Assembly (NCBI GenBank): GCA_003194525.1
Contig: NBIV01000119.1
Span: forward strand, 62,001 to 126,000
Length of the DNA stretch: 64,000 nucleotides
Source: Gracilariopsis chorda
Taxonomy: Eukaryota; Rhodophyta; Florideophyceae; Gracilariales; Gracilariaceae
Reading direction: 5' to 3'
Shown: piece by piece, positions 41,511 to 51,145 of the stretch
Position numbering within the stretch: the first letter of the stretch is position 1
Layout of the letters: each line of letters begins with the position of its first letter
Translations under genes and position numbers: made by a program
The notes under the pieces: model-generated
What the model was told of the DNA's origin: nothing
Databases searched by the model: none
What the model saw: the letters and a program-made list of their open reading frames with translations, nothing else

Positions 41511-42025
41511 CGAATCAAAATGCTGCTCGACTTGAGTACCTGGAGCTCCATTTTGTTTGTTACCTGTTGCTATTCGTCTCTCACAACTGCCTTTCGATGA
41601 ACAGCTTTGTTCATGGCTTGCACTTTACTACCCCGTACAAACTTCCAGGCCAACGCAGGCACTCCCAGACGCTCTAGTACCTGTATTTTGACGAAAGGGT
41701 TGCGTCGAAGTCATGCGTGCAAGGTGATTACAGTTTACGTTGGTTAGAGAAGGGAACCTGCAAATACGAAGTCAAAACTAGTGCACGTACTTTTCAGGAT
41801 ATCATGAATCAGTTATAGGCTATGTGGAATAAGGACTCCCGCCTTTCTGAAAGGAAACTGTACTCATCCGAAATGTATAAGTACGCCACCTCCAACGACG
41901 GGAACGATACAAGTGCCTCTCTTCTCCATTTCACAGTTGTGTGGCAGGCTTGTTGGTCTCCCACTCCTTGCTTCTCCTACATATTTCACGTCTGTTTCTC
42001 ACAGTCTTGAACATCGACAACCCTG
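41511..42025. other. No gene seen
   Basis: Spacer between the CACTA-like region and the plus-strand ORF at 42026. No repeat recognised. Confidence 0.4.
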
Positions 42026-42744
42026 ATGACTCCCCCTAACCAATCCATTCAAAACCCGCAACCCAGCTCAGCAGGCACCAGCCTAGTGTGGGAGGAACGC
42101 GTTATTTCAATTACTACTCGGGCCAAGTCCCGACGAAGGAGCAGTTCTGGTGTGGAAGGAAGAGGCTCACAGAAACGCATGCGGGGGGTATTTAACCGAA
42201 AATGGCAGTCATGGAACGTCGTGAGTATCGTCCTGAATATCCTCTTTCCGAGGAAATTGTGTTTGCTGCAATGCGACGTATAAGGGAGTATCTGTATTGC
42301 ACAAGTAACTTACCAGATAACGGCACGCTGACTTACCGCTCACTAGTTCAAAATCACCCAAGTGTTGGGGTAAAGCTGCGATCCAAACTCGAAAGACATT
42401 ATCGGATTATTCGGAAGGCGGATGGTCAATGGGCCGTAAACATGCTAATACAAGAGAGCCTCAGGTGGGACCGGAGCTACAATACTGGTCGTAGTGTTCC
42501 ACTTTTGGAAGCACGACCCAGTGATAACCTCTCAGCTGCAGTTCCCAGAATCAATTCGACTCAAGAAGAGGCATATACCGCCTTTCATCTGCGACGAGAA
42601 CGGAATGACGAGTTGCAATTCGTCATACCTGTGTGTTCGAGGATGATATCGATGACATCCAGTAGCAAGATGTGTATGCTTCCTTTGGATTTATCGTTTG
42701 TTTTGCAGTTGAGAAAGCGCTTCGCTTTACCTAACCTTTTTTAA
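42026..42744 (+). CDS. Hypothetical ORF pair, function unknown
   Basis: Frames 42026-42283 and 42202-42744 overlap and probably form one gene with a frame change near 42200. The first is basic (RAKSRRRSSSGVEGRGSQKR); the second has YPLSEEIVFAAMRRIREYLY, LTYRSLVQNHPSVGVKLRSK and LERHYRIIRKADGQWAVNML, which could be a small helical, perhaps DNA-binding, domain. It could be an accessory gene of the neighbouring CACTA-like element. No family is recognised. The end abuts the broken copia-2 RT on the other strand. Confidence 0.4.
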
Positions 42745-43038
42745 CTGACAATTCTTGGTCATTTGTGCGTAAAGTTCGTAGATAAGGGTCATGTTTGTGG
42801 CCAATACCTGGACGCCGTCGATAGTAGTGCTTATCTGAATGATGCCGTTTTTGATTACATTAGTATAAAGGCATGGATCGTGCTCTGAGGCGACGAACTT
42901 GAGTTTGCATAGGAAGGTTTTGAGGACGCAATTGTTGTAGTAGGGCGCTGGGGGGGGGGGGAACCGTACAGATATCTCTGATATTTGCCTCATATGAGCT
43001 TGCGTTTCATGATACATGATACCGTCGAAAGCTGGCAT
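42727..43038 (-). pseudogene. copia-2 reverse transcriptase fragment
   Basis: It aligns with the copia-1 RT: ASEHDPCLYTN versus KTEHDPCLYIK, and TTIDGVQVL versus TTIDDFLVL, so a catalytic Asp is lost here. It stops at the junction with the unassigned plus-strand ORF. A run of G's at 42951-42960 interrupts the frame region upstream. Confidence 0.72.
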
Positions 43039-44048
43039 TTGTTTAACGTAGACGGCCTGGTCGTGTGAGTACTATTCGTGCAGATACGAAGATTTGACGT
43101 CAAAATGTTCGATGGGCTTTTTTTGCGTAGCATGTAGGGCGAATACAAGTCGTTGGGTAGTGCGCTCCGTCATGCAAGTAGTGGTGTACTTGGGGTCGAA
43201 ATGTATGCCTGGCTGCATGAGATCTCTTCGAGGATTGCAGCGTGGCTTTCGCTAATTCATGCATCCTTTTGTTGTGAAATTATATCTGTAAAGCATTATA
43301 AGAGGGATTACCATGTGAAGGGGTGGATGGAAGTCAGGGGGAAGCCATTTGATGCTTTTGTTGCGGTCAAGATAATGCAGTTCGTTGTTATATGCCGTAT
43401 GACAGTGCATTAAATCGTGGTAGTAGTGAGCCTGTGCTATTGTGAGAGGCTGTGGAGTGTGGATGTCTATGGATGTGGGCTATGATGGGGATTATGTGCT
43501 GGAAATAGAACGTTTGTGTGGTTGTGGTGGCTGGGTTTGTTGCTTTGTGATAAGGTGAGAAGCCTTGTGTTTGGAGGCAATGGTACTGCTATTGCGTACG
43601 TTTCGAACGACAATATGTGAGAGATTGGCTGCATACATGTATCTGAAGGGTTCTCTCCTGGGTTGGAGTTTCTTCTTGGGTGCATATACGGGTGACTATG
43701 TGGTTGATTCATTCCACTATTGACTTTTCTTGCGGTTGGTTAGGTGTGCGAAAAGGATGCGTGACGTATTATGAGTTGTATATGTCTTGCATGGTAGAAG
43801 AGAAGCACTCTTTGGCATTGTCGGGTTTGAAATCCGTGAGCGGGATTTTCATGCGGTGGCGAAGGTGACGGAGAGTTTGGTCAATAAAATTGGCCATGTC
43901 CTTGACGTTTTGAAAAAAATGGTTGTCTGGCACAACATATTATGGTAGGAATGTGATTGCTGCCTTGTTTACATGTTGGGTTTATGGAACCACAGGTGTC
44001 GGAACGCACATAAGCTTCGCTGAGATATGAGTGGTCTTTCTTTTTGTA

Positions 44049-45111
44049 ACCAAAGAAGTACGTAGATGCGCCTTGGATGGGCATGCACACAGGTGAGTGA
44101 TTCCGCGTGTAAGACATCACACCTACTATGCAACGTGACACTAAGAGCATGCCTACCGTGTGAGTAAATATGTAAATTCTTTCGATTTGGCAACGAAATT
44201 TTCATATTCGCAAGTCTACTGTGTCGGTTATCGCCAAAATCAGGAGTCATATGGCTATGTCCAAATGTAAATTGCACTGGATATGGCGACACACATAGCG
44301 ATTTGACCATCGAAAGCCAAGTATTCGGACCCATCGCTCCCTTCCACTTGGCATTTCGTCACCGAAATCCCACCAAAGCCCACAAACCCCATATGCACCA
44401 ACCCAACTTTCCGGTGCCACTATCCCAGCCGCAAAGCCGTCCGCAAACACCACCAACTGTCTTGAAGCACCGCAAAACTGCCGCCATGTCGAAAAAGGGC
44501 ACCAATTTCAGCCCTGAGGAGGATCTAGCCCTTGCACGTGCCTGGCTCGCGAGCTCCCGCAACCCTATTGACCAGAACGCCGACATGTTTTGGGCAGACG
44601 TTGAACGGCAATTCTATTGCCATTCTGAAGTCAGCATGCCTGGCTCTTGGGGGAACGGGGTTGGGTGTTTGGAGGTTGGTACGAGCGATTGGAGTGGTAG
44701 GGTTCTTCCATCGCCAATATCCAATGTACGGCTTACACGTCGCGCAGAGTCAATATTTTGCCTTTACACAGTAGGCCTGCACGCCATTGCAATCCGAGCA
44801 TATTGCTATTTGGCTATTTACATATAGCCCCAACAGTAGGCATGCTCTAACCATCTATTAGTCGATTATCACACGTATATCCATGTTGACGCTTGATGTC
44901 CGAGTGTTTCCAAAAAAACAAAAATTGCGTGCACGTCAGTTTTCTTAGTTTTTGGAATCATTGGGACATCAAGCGTCAACATGAATGTACGTTTGATAAT
45001 CGATTAATAGACGGTTAGTGTTACGTTGCATAGTAGGCATGATGTCGAATCACTCAGGTGTGTGCACGCCCATCCAACGCACATCTATATACTTCTCTGT
45101 AGTATGGTGCC
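44049..45111. mobile_element. 1,063-bp Harbinger-like element in copia-2 integrase
   Basis: The terminal inverted repeats (TIRs) start ACCAAAGAAGTACGTAGATG on the left and TACAGAGAAGTATATAGATG on the right (reverse complement), and continue through a shared TTGGATGGGC, then TGCACACA and GTGATTC. The 3-bp TSD GTA is at 44046-44048 and 45112-45114. Removing the element rejoins the copia frame as HQAPYKKKDH. A second inverted repeat (GAGCATGCCTAC, near 44145 and 44838) lies inside, as does a long hairpin at about 44850-45015. So this may be one element or two nested ones. Confidence 0.7.
44303..44827 (+). CDS. Myb/SANT-like ORF inside the Harbinger-like element
   Basis: After an N-terminal Pro/His-rich region, the part starting MSKKGTNFSPEEDLALARAW at about codon 62 is a Myb/SANT-like helix (E-E-D-x-x-L-x-x-A-W, ...DQNADMFWADVERQFY). 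PIF/Harbinger elements commonly encode a Myb-like partner protein that helps the transposase bind DNA. Only the first part of the domain is readable; the rest (SEVSMPGSWGNGV...) looks like frame noise, so the gene is probably truncated. The likely start is the internal ATG at about 44486. Confidence 0.55.
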   Translation: MTIESQVFGPIAPFHLAFRHRNPTKAHKPHMHQPNFPVPLSQPQSRPQTPPTVLKHRKTAAMSKKGTNFSPEEDLALARAWLASSRNPIDQNADMFWADVERQFYCHSEVSMPGSWGNGVGCLEVGTSDWSGRVLPSPISNVRLTRRAESIFCLYTVGLHAIAIRAYCYLAIYI

Positions 45112-45545
45112 TGGTGAGCATAGGCATGCTGGCATACACTGCACCTGGGCTTTATGTCGTACGCTAGGGTGGCTGGCATTGTGGATATGAGGTGTTGTTG
45201 TGCTGTCAGCCTGTGGGGATGTGCATGATGAAATATTAGATGCCAGTTGTATACCTGGAGTTGCTGGGTATTGCGTGGGTTTTGTGTGTCGGGGTAGGGT
45301 AGGTGTTCACTTGCTTGGTGCTGAGGGGAAGGCAGCTGGTTTTGCAAGGTGCTTGCTGTTGAATGTGTGCGGACGCGCGATGGGAGGTTCACTGCTCGAT
45401 TTATTTGTAGATAGTGGCAATTTGCGTTGTTTGTGGACGGGTTTGGATCGTTTATAGGCCATATTGCGAAAATTTTACGCTTGAGTTTTGTGTGGCAGAG
45501 TGCCGTGAAGTTCATACTGTTGATTGTGCCAGGTAGTTTGGCCAA
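45054..45545 (-). pseudogene. copia-2 GAG-pre-integrase region
   Basis: The minus-strand frame ends in KPRCSVCQHAYAHQAPYY, the zinc-binding C-x-x-C seen as CSACQQAKRHP in copia-1. It runs a few codons into the right end of the Harbinger-like element (45111), which explains its abrupt end. Confidence 0.6.
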
Positions 45546-46059
45546 GTATGGTGGGCGGAATGGTTCCTGTGTTCACTATGTGTCCATGTTGAGGGGTGAG
45601 GTATACCATGCCGTAACGATTGGAAAGGTCATGCACTGAGAGCGGGTTGTGACTTAGATGTCAGCTGGCCACGGTGTACGTTTTAATTGTGTTCGTGCTC
45701 CGATACTGGCGGATTTGGAGCAGGCCACGAGGGTGCAGGGGCTCTCCTGGGTGAATGCGGAGTGCGTTAGTGTGGAGCGGCTTAGGGGTGCATGTTTGGT
45801 GTGGGTGTGGCGATGTGAGTGGGATAGGTGCGACGGTCTAATATGAACTTACCGTTGCTCTCTGTGTGTATGTCTGAGAGTACGTGTGCTTGGGGGGAGA
45901 GGATGGAGGGGGGTGTGATGCCATGAGTTGTGCAGGTTGTGGGAGATAGGGGTACGGGTAATGCGGAAGGGGAGGAATGGTGTAGAGGAACATAGCTTGA
46001 AGCTTTTCCTTGGTAAACTTTTGGTGACGGGGGTCGCGACATTGTGCGTCAGTGTGGTT

Positions 46060-46740
46060 TCAAGGGCGGCCGAATGCCATGTGAAGTTGACAGAGTTGGT
46101 GAGAGGGGACCTTAGGTTGCTGATATGGGGTGCAGCGGAATGGTCGACCTGTGTGCTTATAGTTGAAGGGAAGGGTGCCGTAGTCCCCGGTGATTTGGGA
46201 TGGGGTGGGTATCCTGGTTGTGGTTGAGGTCATAATTTGGTATACGTTGTAGAGTTCCTTGGAGGTGTGGGTGAAATTTTTGATGGTCATCCGTCGGTTG
46301 GCTAGAATTGCGCCAAGAATGGCTGTGAGGGTGGATTTCTTCCTGCGCCCTGTGATTAAGAAATATACGGTGGTACGTTCTTCGGCTATATCCGCGTATT
46401 GTGCTGCAATCATCTTTTGGTGATCTTCGGTGGGTTGCTTGATGTAATCATCTATGGGCTTGTCTGCTGTAATGGTGATGCTTTCCGCTTTCCATTTCAG
46501 ATACTCACAATCTTCTTTAGATCCTTGGATGATGTGCTATATGATTTTGCTGAGCAGATTTTGTGGAGCTGGGCGATCTCTTGGGACAATCAAAACACCC
46601 AATATTTTGTACGGGACGTCGGTCAGAACCACTGAGATCAGTCTGGGTTTCTTGCTGTAGTTTGATGTATTTCCTCTGGTTCTGCTGCTAGTGAGAATCT
46701 CTGGTGTATGTAGTCTAATGCCTGTATGGTATCTGCACAT
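46060..46740 (-). pseudogene. copia-2 gag
   Basis: Minus-strand frames with YLKWKAESITITADKPIDDY, then IKQPTEDHQKMIAAQYADIA, correspond to the split gag of copia-1. The piece 46537-46740 would be further upstream. Stops separate the pieces. No 5' LTR or half-tRNA primer site was found beyond it. Confidence 0.6.
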
Positions 46741-47198
46741 ATCTGAATTGAAACATACTATGGGGCGTAGGTAGATGCGTCGAGTTCCTGTGTACGATGT
46801 GTGCTGTCCAAATAAATTGAGATGATGAAGAAAGAAGGCAGTCGTTACCGCACTACGATATCCTGTACATCCATGCGTTTCTCCTTCCAGTACGCTGCTG
46901 AGTTGACAGATTCATCGAGCAGAGATATGCGTATCACTTGTGCAAACTGGGATGGTGACACATGACCTGTTTGCGGTTATGCTTGCTGGATCTCTTGCTC
47001 TTGTACAATATATGCCTGTTGTTCTCTCTCCAGGAAATGCAGCCGCATGTCCTCAATGTTTGCATGCGTGTGGAGCATCCAGGTCTGCATCAACGGTTCA
47101 CTGTTTAGGAAGTTTTTGTCTGAGTACAGACGTCGCGTCGCGTTCTCAGCGCAAGTGAGCTTTCAGAGCTTCCACTCGTTGATGCTGAGACCTAAGCT
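46741..47198. other. No gene seen
   Basis: Upstream flank of copia-2. No LTR-like boundary was found and no clear ORF. Confidence 0.35.
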
Positions 47199-47907
47199 TT
47201 ACAGTGAGAAGTTCCTTGCCTCCAGAAACAGGCCGATGTCAAATGGTTCGTGCTGGTCGCCAGAGGGAGAGTGCCCTTCTCTGCAAGTTTGGATGCCGGT
47301 TCTAGAATTGGGTACTGCACTTGTGCATTGTTTGCCGCATTCGCAGTTGCCCAATCCCCAGCAGCAGTAGTATCCGTCACTACGGCGTGGTCTTCTGTTA
47401 CGGTTCCATCCACCAAGCGCGGTAGTTGAGACTTCACTCGATATAGGCCAGTCGAATCCACGACGAGCGTTCTCAATGCATTGTTGGCCCCTCACCAGGA
47501 GCATATCGGGAGGAATTACCTGCACCTGCATGAGGAGCGCTGACTGTGGCACTTCGGGTGCCTTCATATCCACGTACGGCTACTCCTTGTTCCACTGCTT
47601 GCAAGCTGATATCCATGGCGGTCTCCGCATTTTGCTCTTTTTGTGGCGTGCCAAGCATGGATCGGTAACGATCACGCACCACTTCTGGCTTCGTCTGAAG
47701 CACATCGTACAACTTGGGTACAATGTCTCTTACGTTTATGTCCGGAATGAACGCACGCAGAATCGCACGTGCATGGTGCGAAGGTTCCAAGGAAGGCGGA
47801 CCGGTACTGCACAGAAAGCTGTAGGGCGTGTTGTCGTGGTTCTGCGCATGGAGAGCGAGAGCTACGATGCCTTGAAGTAGAAGAAAGAAAGGATCGCCTC
47901 CTGTCAC
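47199..47907 (-). CDS. Hypothetical protein fragment, minus strand
   Basis: Two overlapping frames, 47473-47907 and 47199-47573. The first has HHARAILRAFIPDINVRDIV and PKLYDVLQTKPEVVRDRYRS, a helical stretch of unknown family. A further downstream segment near 47.17 kb (HQRVEALKAHLR) looks coiled. A short intron or frameshift may link the pieces. Function is not recognised. Confidence 0.35.
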
Positions 47908-48314
47908 CTACCACATTTACATAAAAGCTGGCGTTGTCTTGAAGAGTGTATTACAGTTGAGAAAATGGAATCCAAATGCTCTCAGGCTATATAGATTTCG
48001 CACCAACTCGTTGCTATGCCTTCTGCAGAAAGTTACGCCCCCTCCTGACATTCTCGTCATTCTACAGCACACTCCAGTGGTCCTTTTGTTAATTTAAACG
48101 CAACCACAGTACTTGCAGCTATGAATTCGCAATGTCCAGTCCGGGTAGGGGCAAGGGCAGAGCGTGTGAGAGTGCTCGCTACACCTTCCGCATCGCTTTC
48201 GAACCGCAGTGGAAAGCGTCTCAAACTCTAAAGCACTTGCATGGATGGATAGATCATTCCAAGCTTCAGCTGCCACGGAAATCCACGCGTAATACACGCT
48301 ATACAGTCTTCGAA

Positions 48315-49088
48315 TCAGAAAACTAGCATACTGCATGATCGTCGTATCGAGCTGCTGCTTTGGCTACTGTTGCTGCTGTGGATGTAGCAACTGCTTCTAT
48401 GGCGGGTGTAAGGCAGCAGGAGTGATCTCATCATATTCAACTTCCATGGGAACTGGCATCTGCTCTTCTTTCTTTTGGCTTGTGGCAGAGCCAGCTGGTG
48501 TGGCGGTTGTGAGAGAGCGGGAGTGATCCCGGCATCCTCCACTTCCATCGGGATGGGTATCTGTTCTTCTTCTTCAACTTGCGGCAGAGAACGGGCATCT
48601 GCCTCCACGGTTGTTTTGCCGTCATCATTCACAGCAGACGCACGGATTGGTGGAAGGGGTGGAAGCATAGGAGAGAACGTTGGTCGTGATGTGAGCCTGG
48701 AGCTACTTGCCCCAGCGGCGGACGTAGGTGCAGGAGTAATTTCGTCTTCTTCCACCGCTGGAACAATGGACCCGTGCACGTGCGCTCCGCTCTCATTTAC
48801 CAACATCTCATCTAGAGCAGGAGGAACTGGCGATCGTTGAGGTTGTCCAGCTCCTGTCCTTGTGCCATCTGAGTTCACCCTGGCCCCTCCCGAACTCACT
48901 CTGGCGCCTCCAGAATTCGCTCTGATTCCTCCTGAACTGGCTCTTGCCCCTCCAGAACTGGCTGTAGTCCCTTCTGAACTCGCTTTGGCACCTCCATAAC
49001 TCGGCCTCGCCCCACCTAAGTTCGTACGTGGACCTCCTGAATTCACCCTGGCACTTCCTGAATTCGCCCTGGCACCTCCCGAATTCAC
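48315..49088 (-). CDS. Hypothetical Ser/Gly/Ala/Arg repeat protein
   Basis: This open frame of about 257 codons has a first third made of about a dozen 7-residue units (consensus SGGARxN), followed by a Pro/Glu-rich region with GQPQRSPVPPALDEMLVNES, PTFSPMLPPLPPIRASAV and VEEEEQIPIPMEVEDAG. No ATG begins the open frame; repeats continue upstream of an in-frame TGA, so the true start is unknown. It looks intrinsically disordered. It might belong with 47199-47907 as one gene on the minus strand. Confidence 0.35.
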   Translation of the reverse strand: MNSGGARANSGSARVNSGGPRTNLGGARPSYGGAKASSEGTTASSGGARASSGGIRANSGGARVSSGGARVNSDGTRTGAGQPQRSPVPPALDEMLVNESGAHVHGSIVPAVEEDEITPAPTSAAGASSSRLTSRPTFSPMLPPLPPIRASAVNDDGKTTVEADARSLPQVEEEEQIPIPMEVEDAGITPALSQPPHQLALPQAKRKKSRCQFPWKLNMMRSLLLPYTRHRSSCYIHSSNSSQSSSSIRRSCSMLVF

Positions 49089-49140
49089 TCAGACACATCC
49101 AGAATTGGCTCTGGCACATCCGGAACTCAGCCTGGCCGCA
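48870..49140. repeat. 21-bp coding minisatellite
   Basis: Imperfect tandem 21-bp units of the form GAACTCACTCTGGCGCCTCC plus one base repeat about 12 times and encode SGGARxN on the minus strand. Unit length is kept while bases vary. Confidence 0.7.
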
Positions 49141-49965
49141 CCAGGGATCGGATGTGGAACTTCTCGCACCATAACAGTTTAAAAACAGAGAAAGAAGAAT
49201 TGTATTTTTACTAAACCTCTAAAACATTTGCCAGAATTTTTTCAAGATAAAAAAAAGGTGAAAACGAAAAACTAGTTGCAGTTTATTGCTTTGCACCCAT
49301 CGGGTCTAGTTGCATGAGCACTTAAAGAATTGCTGCAAGAGTTATATTTATCCAATGAAGTCATTCGCAGCAAAGCGACTCTTGATACAGTGCTCTTGGA
49401 TTATGACATGTCGAGTGTGTGCAGCTGGTTTTCAAGCCATTTAATGTTTAAATGGAACCCGCTTGAAAGGATTGGTCTGCTTTAAGTCGCACACCCAAGT
49501 TTGCTTTCCGGCCTCAAAAGGTACGACACGGCAGCCGCTCCGGACCCTGCACAGCAAGCTGTTATTAGGTCTGGGAAACCCTCAGACGTCCTGGATCGCC
49601 ATCAAACGATCACTAGACCATAGAGGAGCACCTGACCTTTCCCAGATGCGTGGGACCCAGTGGGTTACCATTTTGGCAACCTGCACACGAGCTCTGCGTT
49701 GCCTAATTCCTAGGCCAGCAACAGTGCCCAAAGGAGCATAAGGTTACGACAATGCACTATTGGCCAAGCCTGAGTAGAAGGCAAAGAATTGGTTAGGGTC
49801 AGCACGCGCAATGCTTTTTACACTGCGGCAGTGCAGTATATATGCCCCGTGCACTGTACTGCATTGGCGCAGTGCAACGAGCGAGGCACGTGACGCACGC
49901 TGCCTACTGCTGAGTGTCCGGCACTGCACACATTTACTGTACTGCCAGCCACTCAGCATCAGAAG
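49141..49965. other. No gene assigned; inverted-repeat patch
   Basis: A plus-strand ORF of 92 codons at 49463-49741 (CFKSHTQVCFPASKG...) matches no family I know. Near 49820-49890, GCAGTGCAGTA and TGCACTGTACTGC form an imperfect inverted repeat. Confidence 0.35.
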
Positions 49966-50160
49966 CAGTCAACATAGAGCAGCATGCAGCAGCAGCCAAT
50001 GAGCTTTGCTGCTGCTGCCGCCACTGCTGCTGGTGAATGTTTTGAATAAAAGAGAGGCATTGCACCAAAAGAGGTTTCCGCACACGCTGAAGGGGACGTG
50101 CAAGCGTGTTTATTGGCACAATGTCTCCCTTCAATCAACAACTACCCCCGATCTTTTTAC
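49966..50160 (+). repeat. Direct repeat, copy 1
   Basis: It shares, in the same order as 50480-50660, the words GCAGTCAACATA, GCCAATGAGC, TTTGCTGCTGCTG, TGGTGAATGTTTTGA, CATTGCACCAA/CGTTGCACCAA, GAGAGGTTT, CAATGTCT and TCAATCAACAAC. The identity falls off outside. Confidence 0.6.
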
Positions 50161-50479
50161 AAATCTGTATAAGAGAGAGATACCCCCTCATCCCTCTACA
50201 AACCCGTATATGGGAGAGACAAGAATATGGCTTCAGATCCATCTGTGGCGTGGCGCTGGAAAGAGGGTTCTGCACGCTGCACCAGAGCCAAACTTTGGTT
50301 GATGGATTCGAAGAGGTAGTACTGTCACAGCTCAAAATTTAATTGAATTTTGACTGACACATGGCGATCGAAGTGCTCTTGATTGCAATGGTCTCACACT
50401 GCATAAATGACTCCAGTGCTATCAAGTGTGCAGCTGAGTGGCTGGCACTCCTGTAATGACAGCAACTGAGCAGCAGCGG

Positions 50480-50660
50480 CAGTCAACATACAGCACAAGC
50501 CAATGAGCAGTACGCTTTGCTGCTGCTGCTGGTGAATGTTTTGATAGGCAGGGAGACGTTGCACCAAGAGAGGTTTTTGCATGCGCTGTAGGGGCCTATA
50601 AGGCACTTTATTAGTGCAATGTCTTTGCTCAATCAACAACCACCAGCTGACCCCCGAGAA
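50480..50660 (+). repeat. Direct repeat, copy 2
   Basis: Second copy of the repeat at 49966-50160, about 510 bases downstream. Two such repeats around a short non-coding centre resemble a terminal-repeat retrotransposon in miniature, or a diverged tandem duplication. TSDs were not found. Confidence 0.55.
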
Positions 50661-51145
50661 AATGTTTAAAGGGGAGAGATTATAGTACGTGGGGGTATTG
50701 AGATTACCTGCCGTGTTGTGGGATGTAAGTGCATTAAATCTATATCAACGCATATCCGACTTACATGCCCTTTAGTAGGGCAGCTGTTCACTCAAAAATG
50801 TGGCAAAGGGCCACATTTTGGGGAACGAAGATCAATAAACCAGTCATATCTCGACAACGCAGAACCCAAATGTTACGATGTAAAGTTCCACAGAACCACC
50901 ACCAAATGCCTTGGTATCAAAAGAGCGCAAATTTGCTGGAGCATGTCGCAAGTTCATCCACGCGGCTCTTCTTTAACCCCCGTGAACAACCCAATACGCA
51001 CGTGTCATAGTTTGAACAAGGTATTTGCACCCGCTAGCGCCTATGTTTTAAATAACTACTCTATCGCTCCCTCACCACTCTCACTTGCAACCCTCTCATC
51101 ATCAATAGTTGACGGTGTATGCGTAGGTAGCCCCACCTGTCGCGC
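50661..51145. other. No gene seen; perfect 10-bp stem-loop
   Basis: AAAATGTGGC (50795-50804) and GCCACATTTT (50810-50819) are perfect inverted copies around AAAGG. The stretch may contain the eroded end of the pogo-like element that starts at 51146. Confidence 0.5.

Larger units (their letters stand above)
42727..46740 (-). mobile_element. copia-2: second Ty1/copia element, decayed and interrupted
   Basis: Minus-strand domains in order: gag (46060-46740), protease start (about 45.8 kb), GAG-pre-integrase with CSVCQHAYAHQAP (45054-45545), integrase start with YVRSDTCGSINP (43881-44048), linker (43467-43712) and RT (42727-43038). Each has a clear counterpart in copia-1. A Harbinger-like element (44049-45111) sits inside the integrase, and the 3' part is probably at 37621-37800. 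I could not find LTRs like those of copia-1. Confidence 0.72.
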
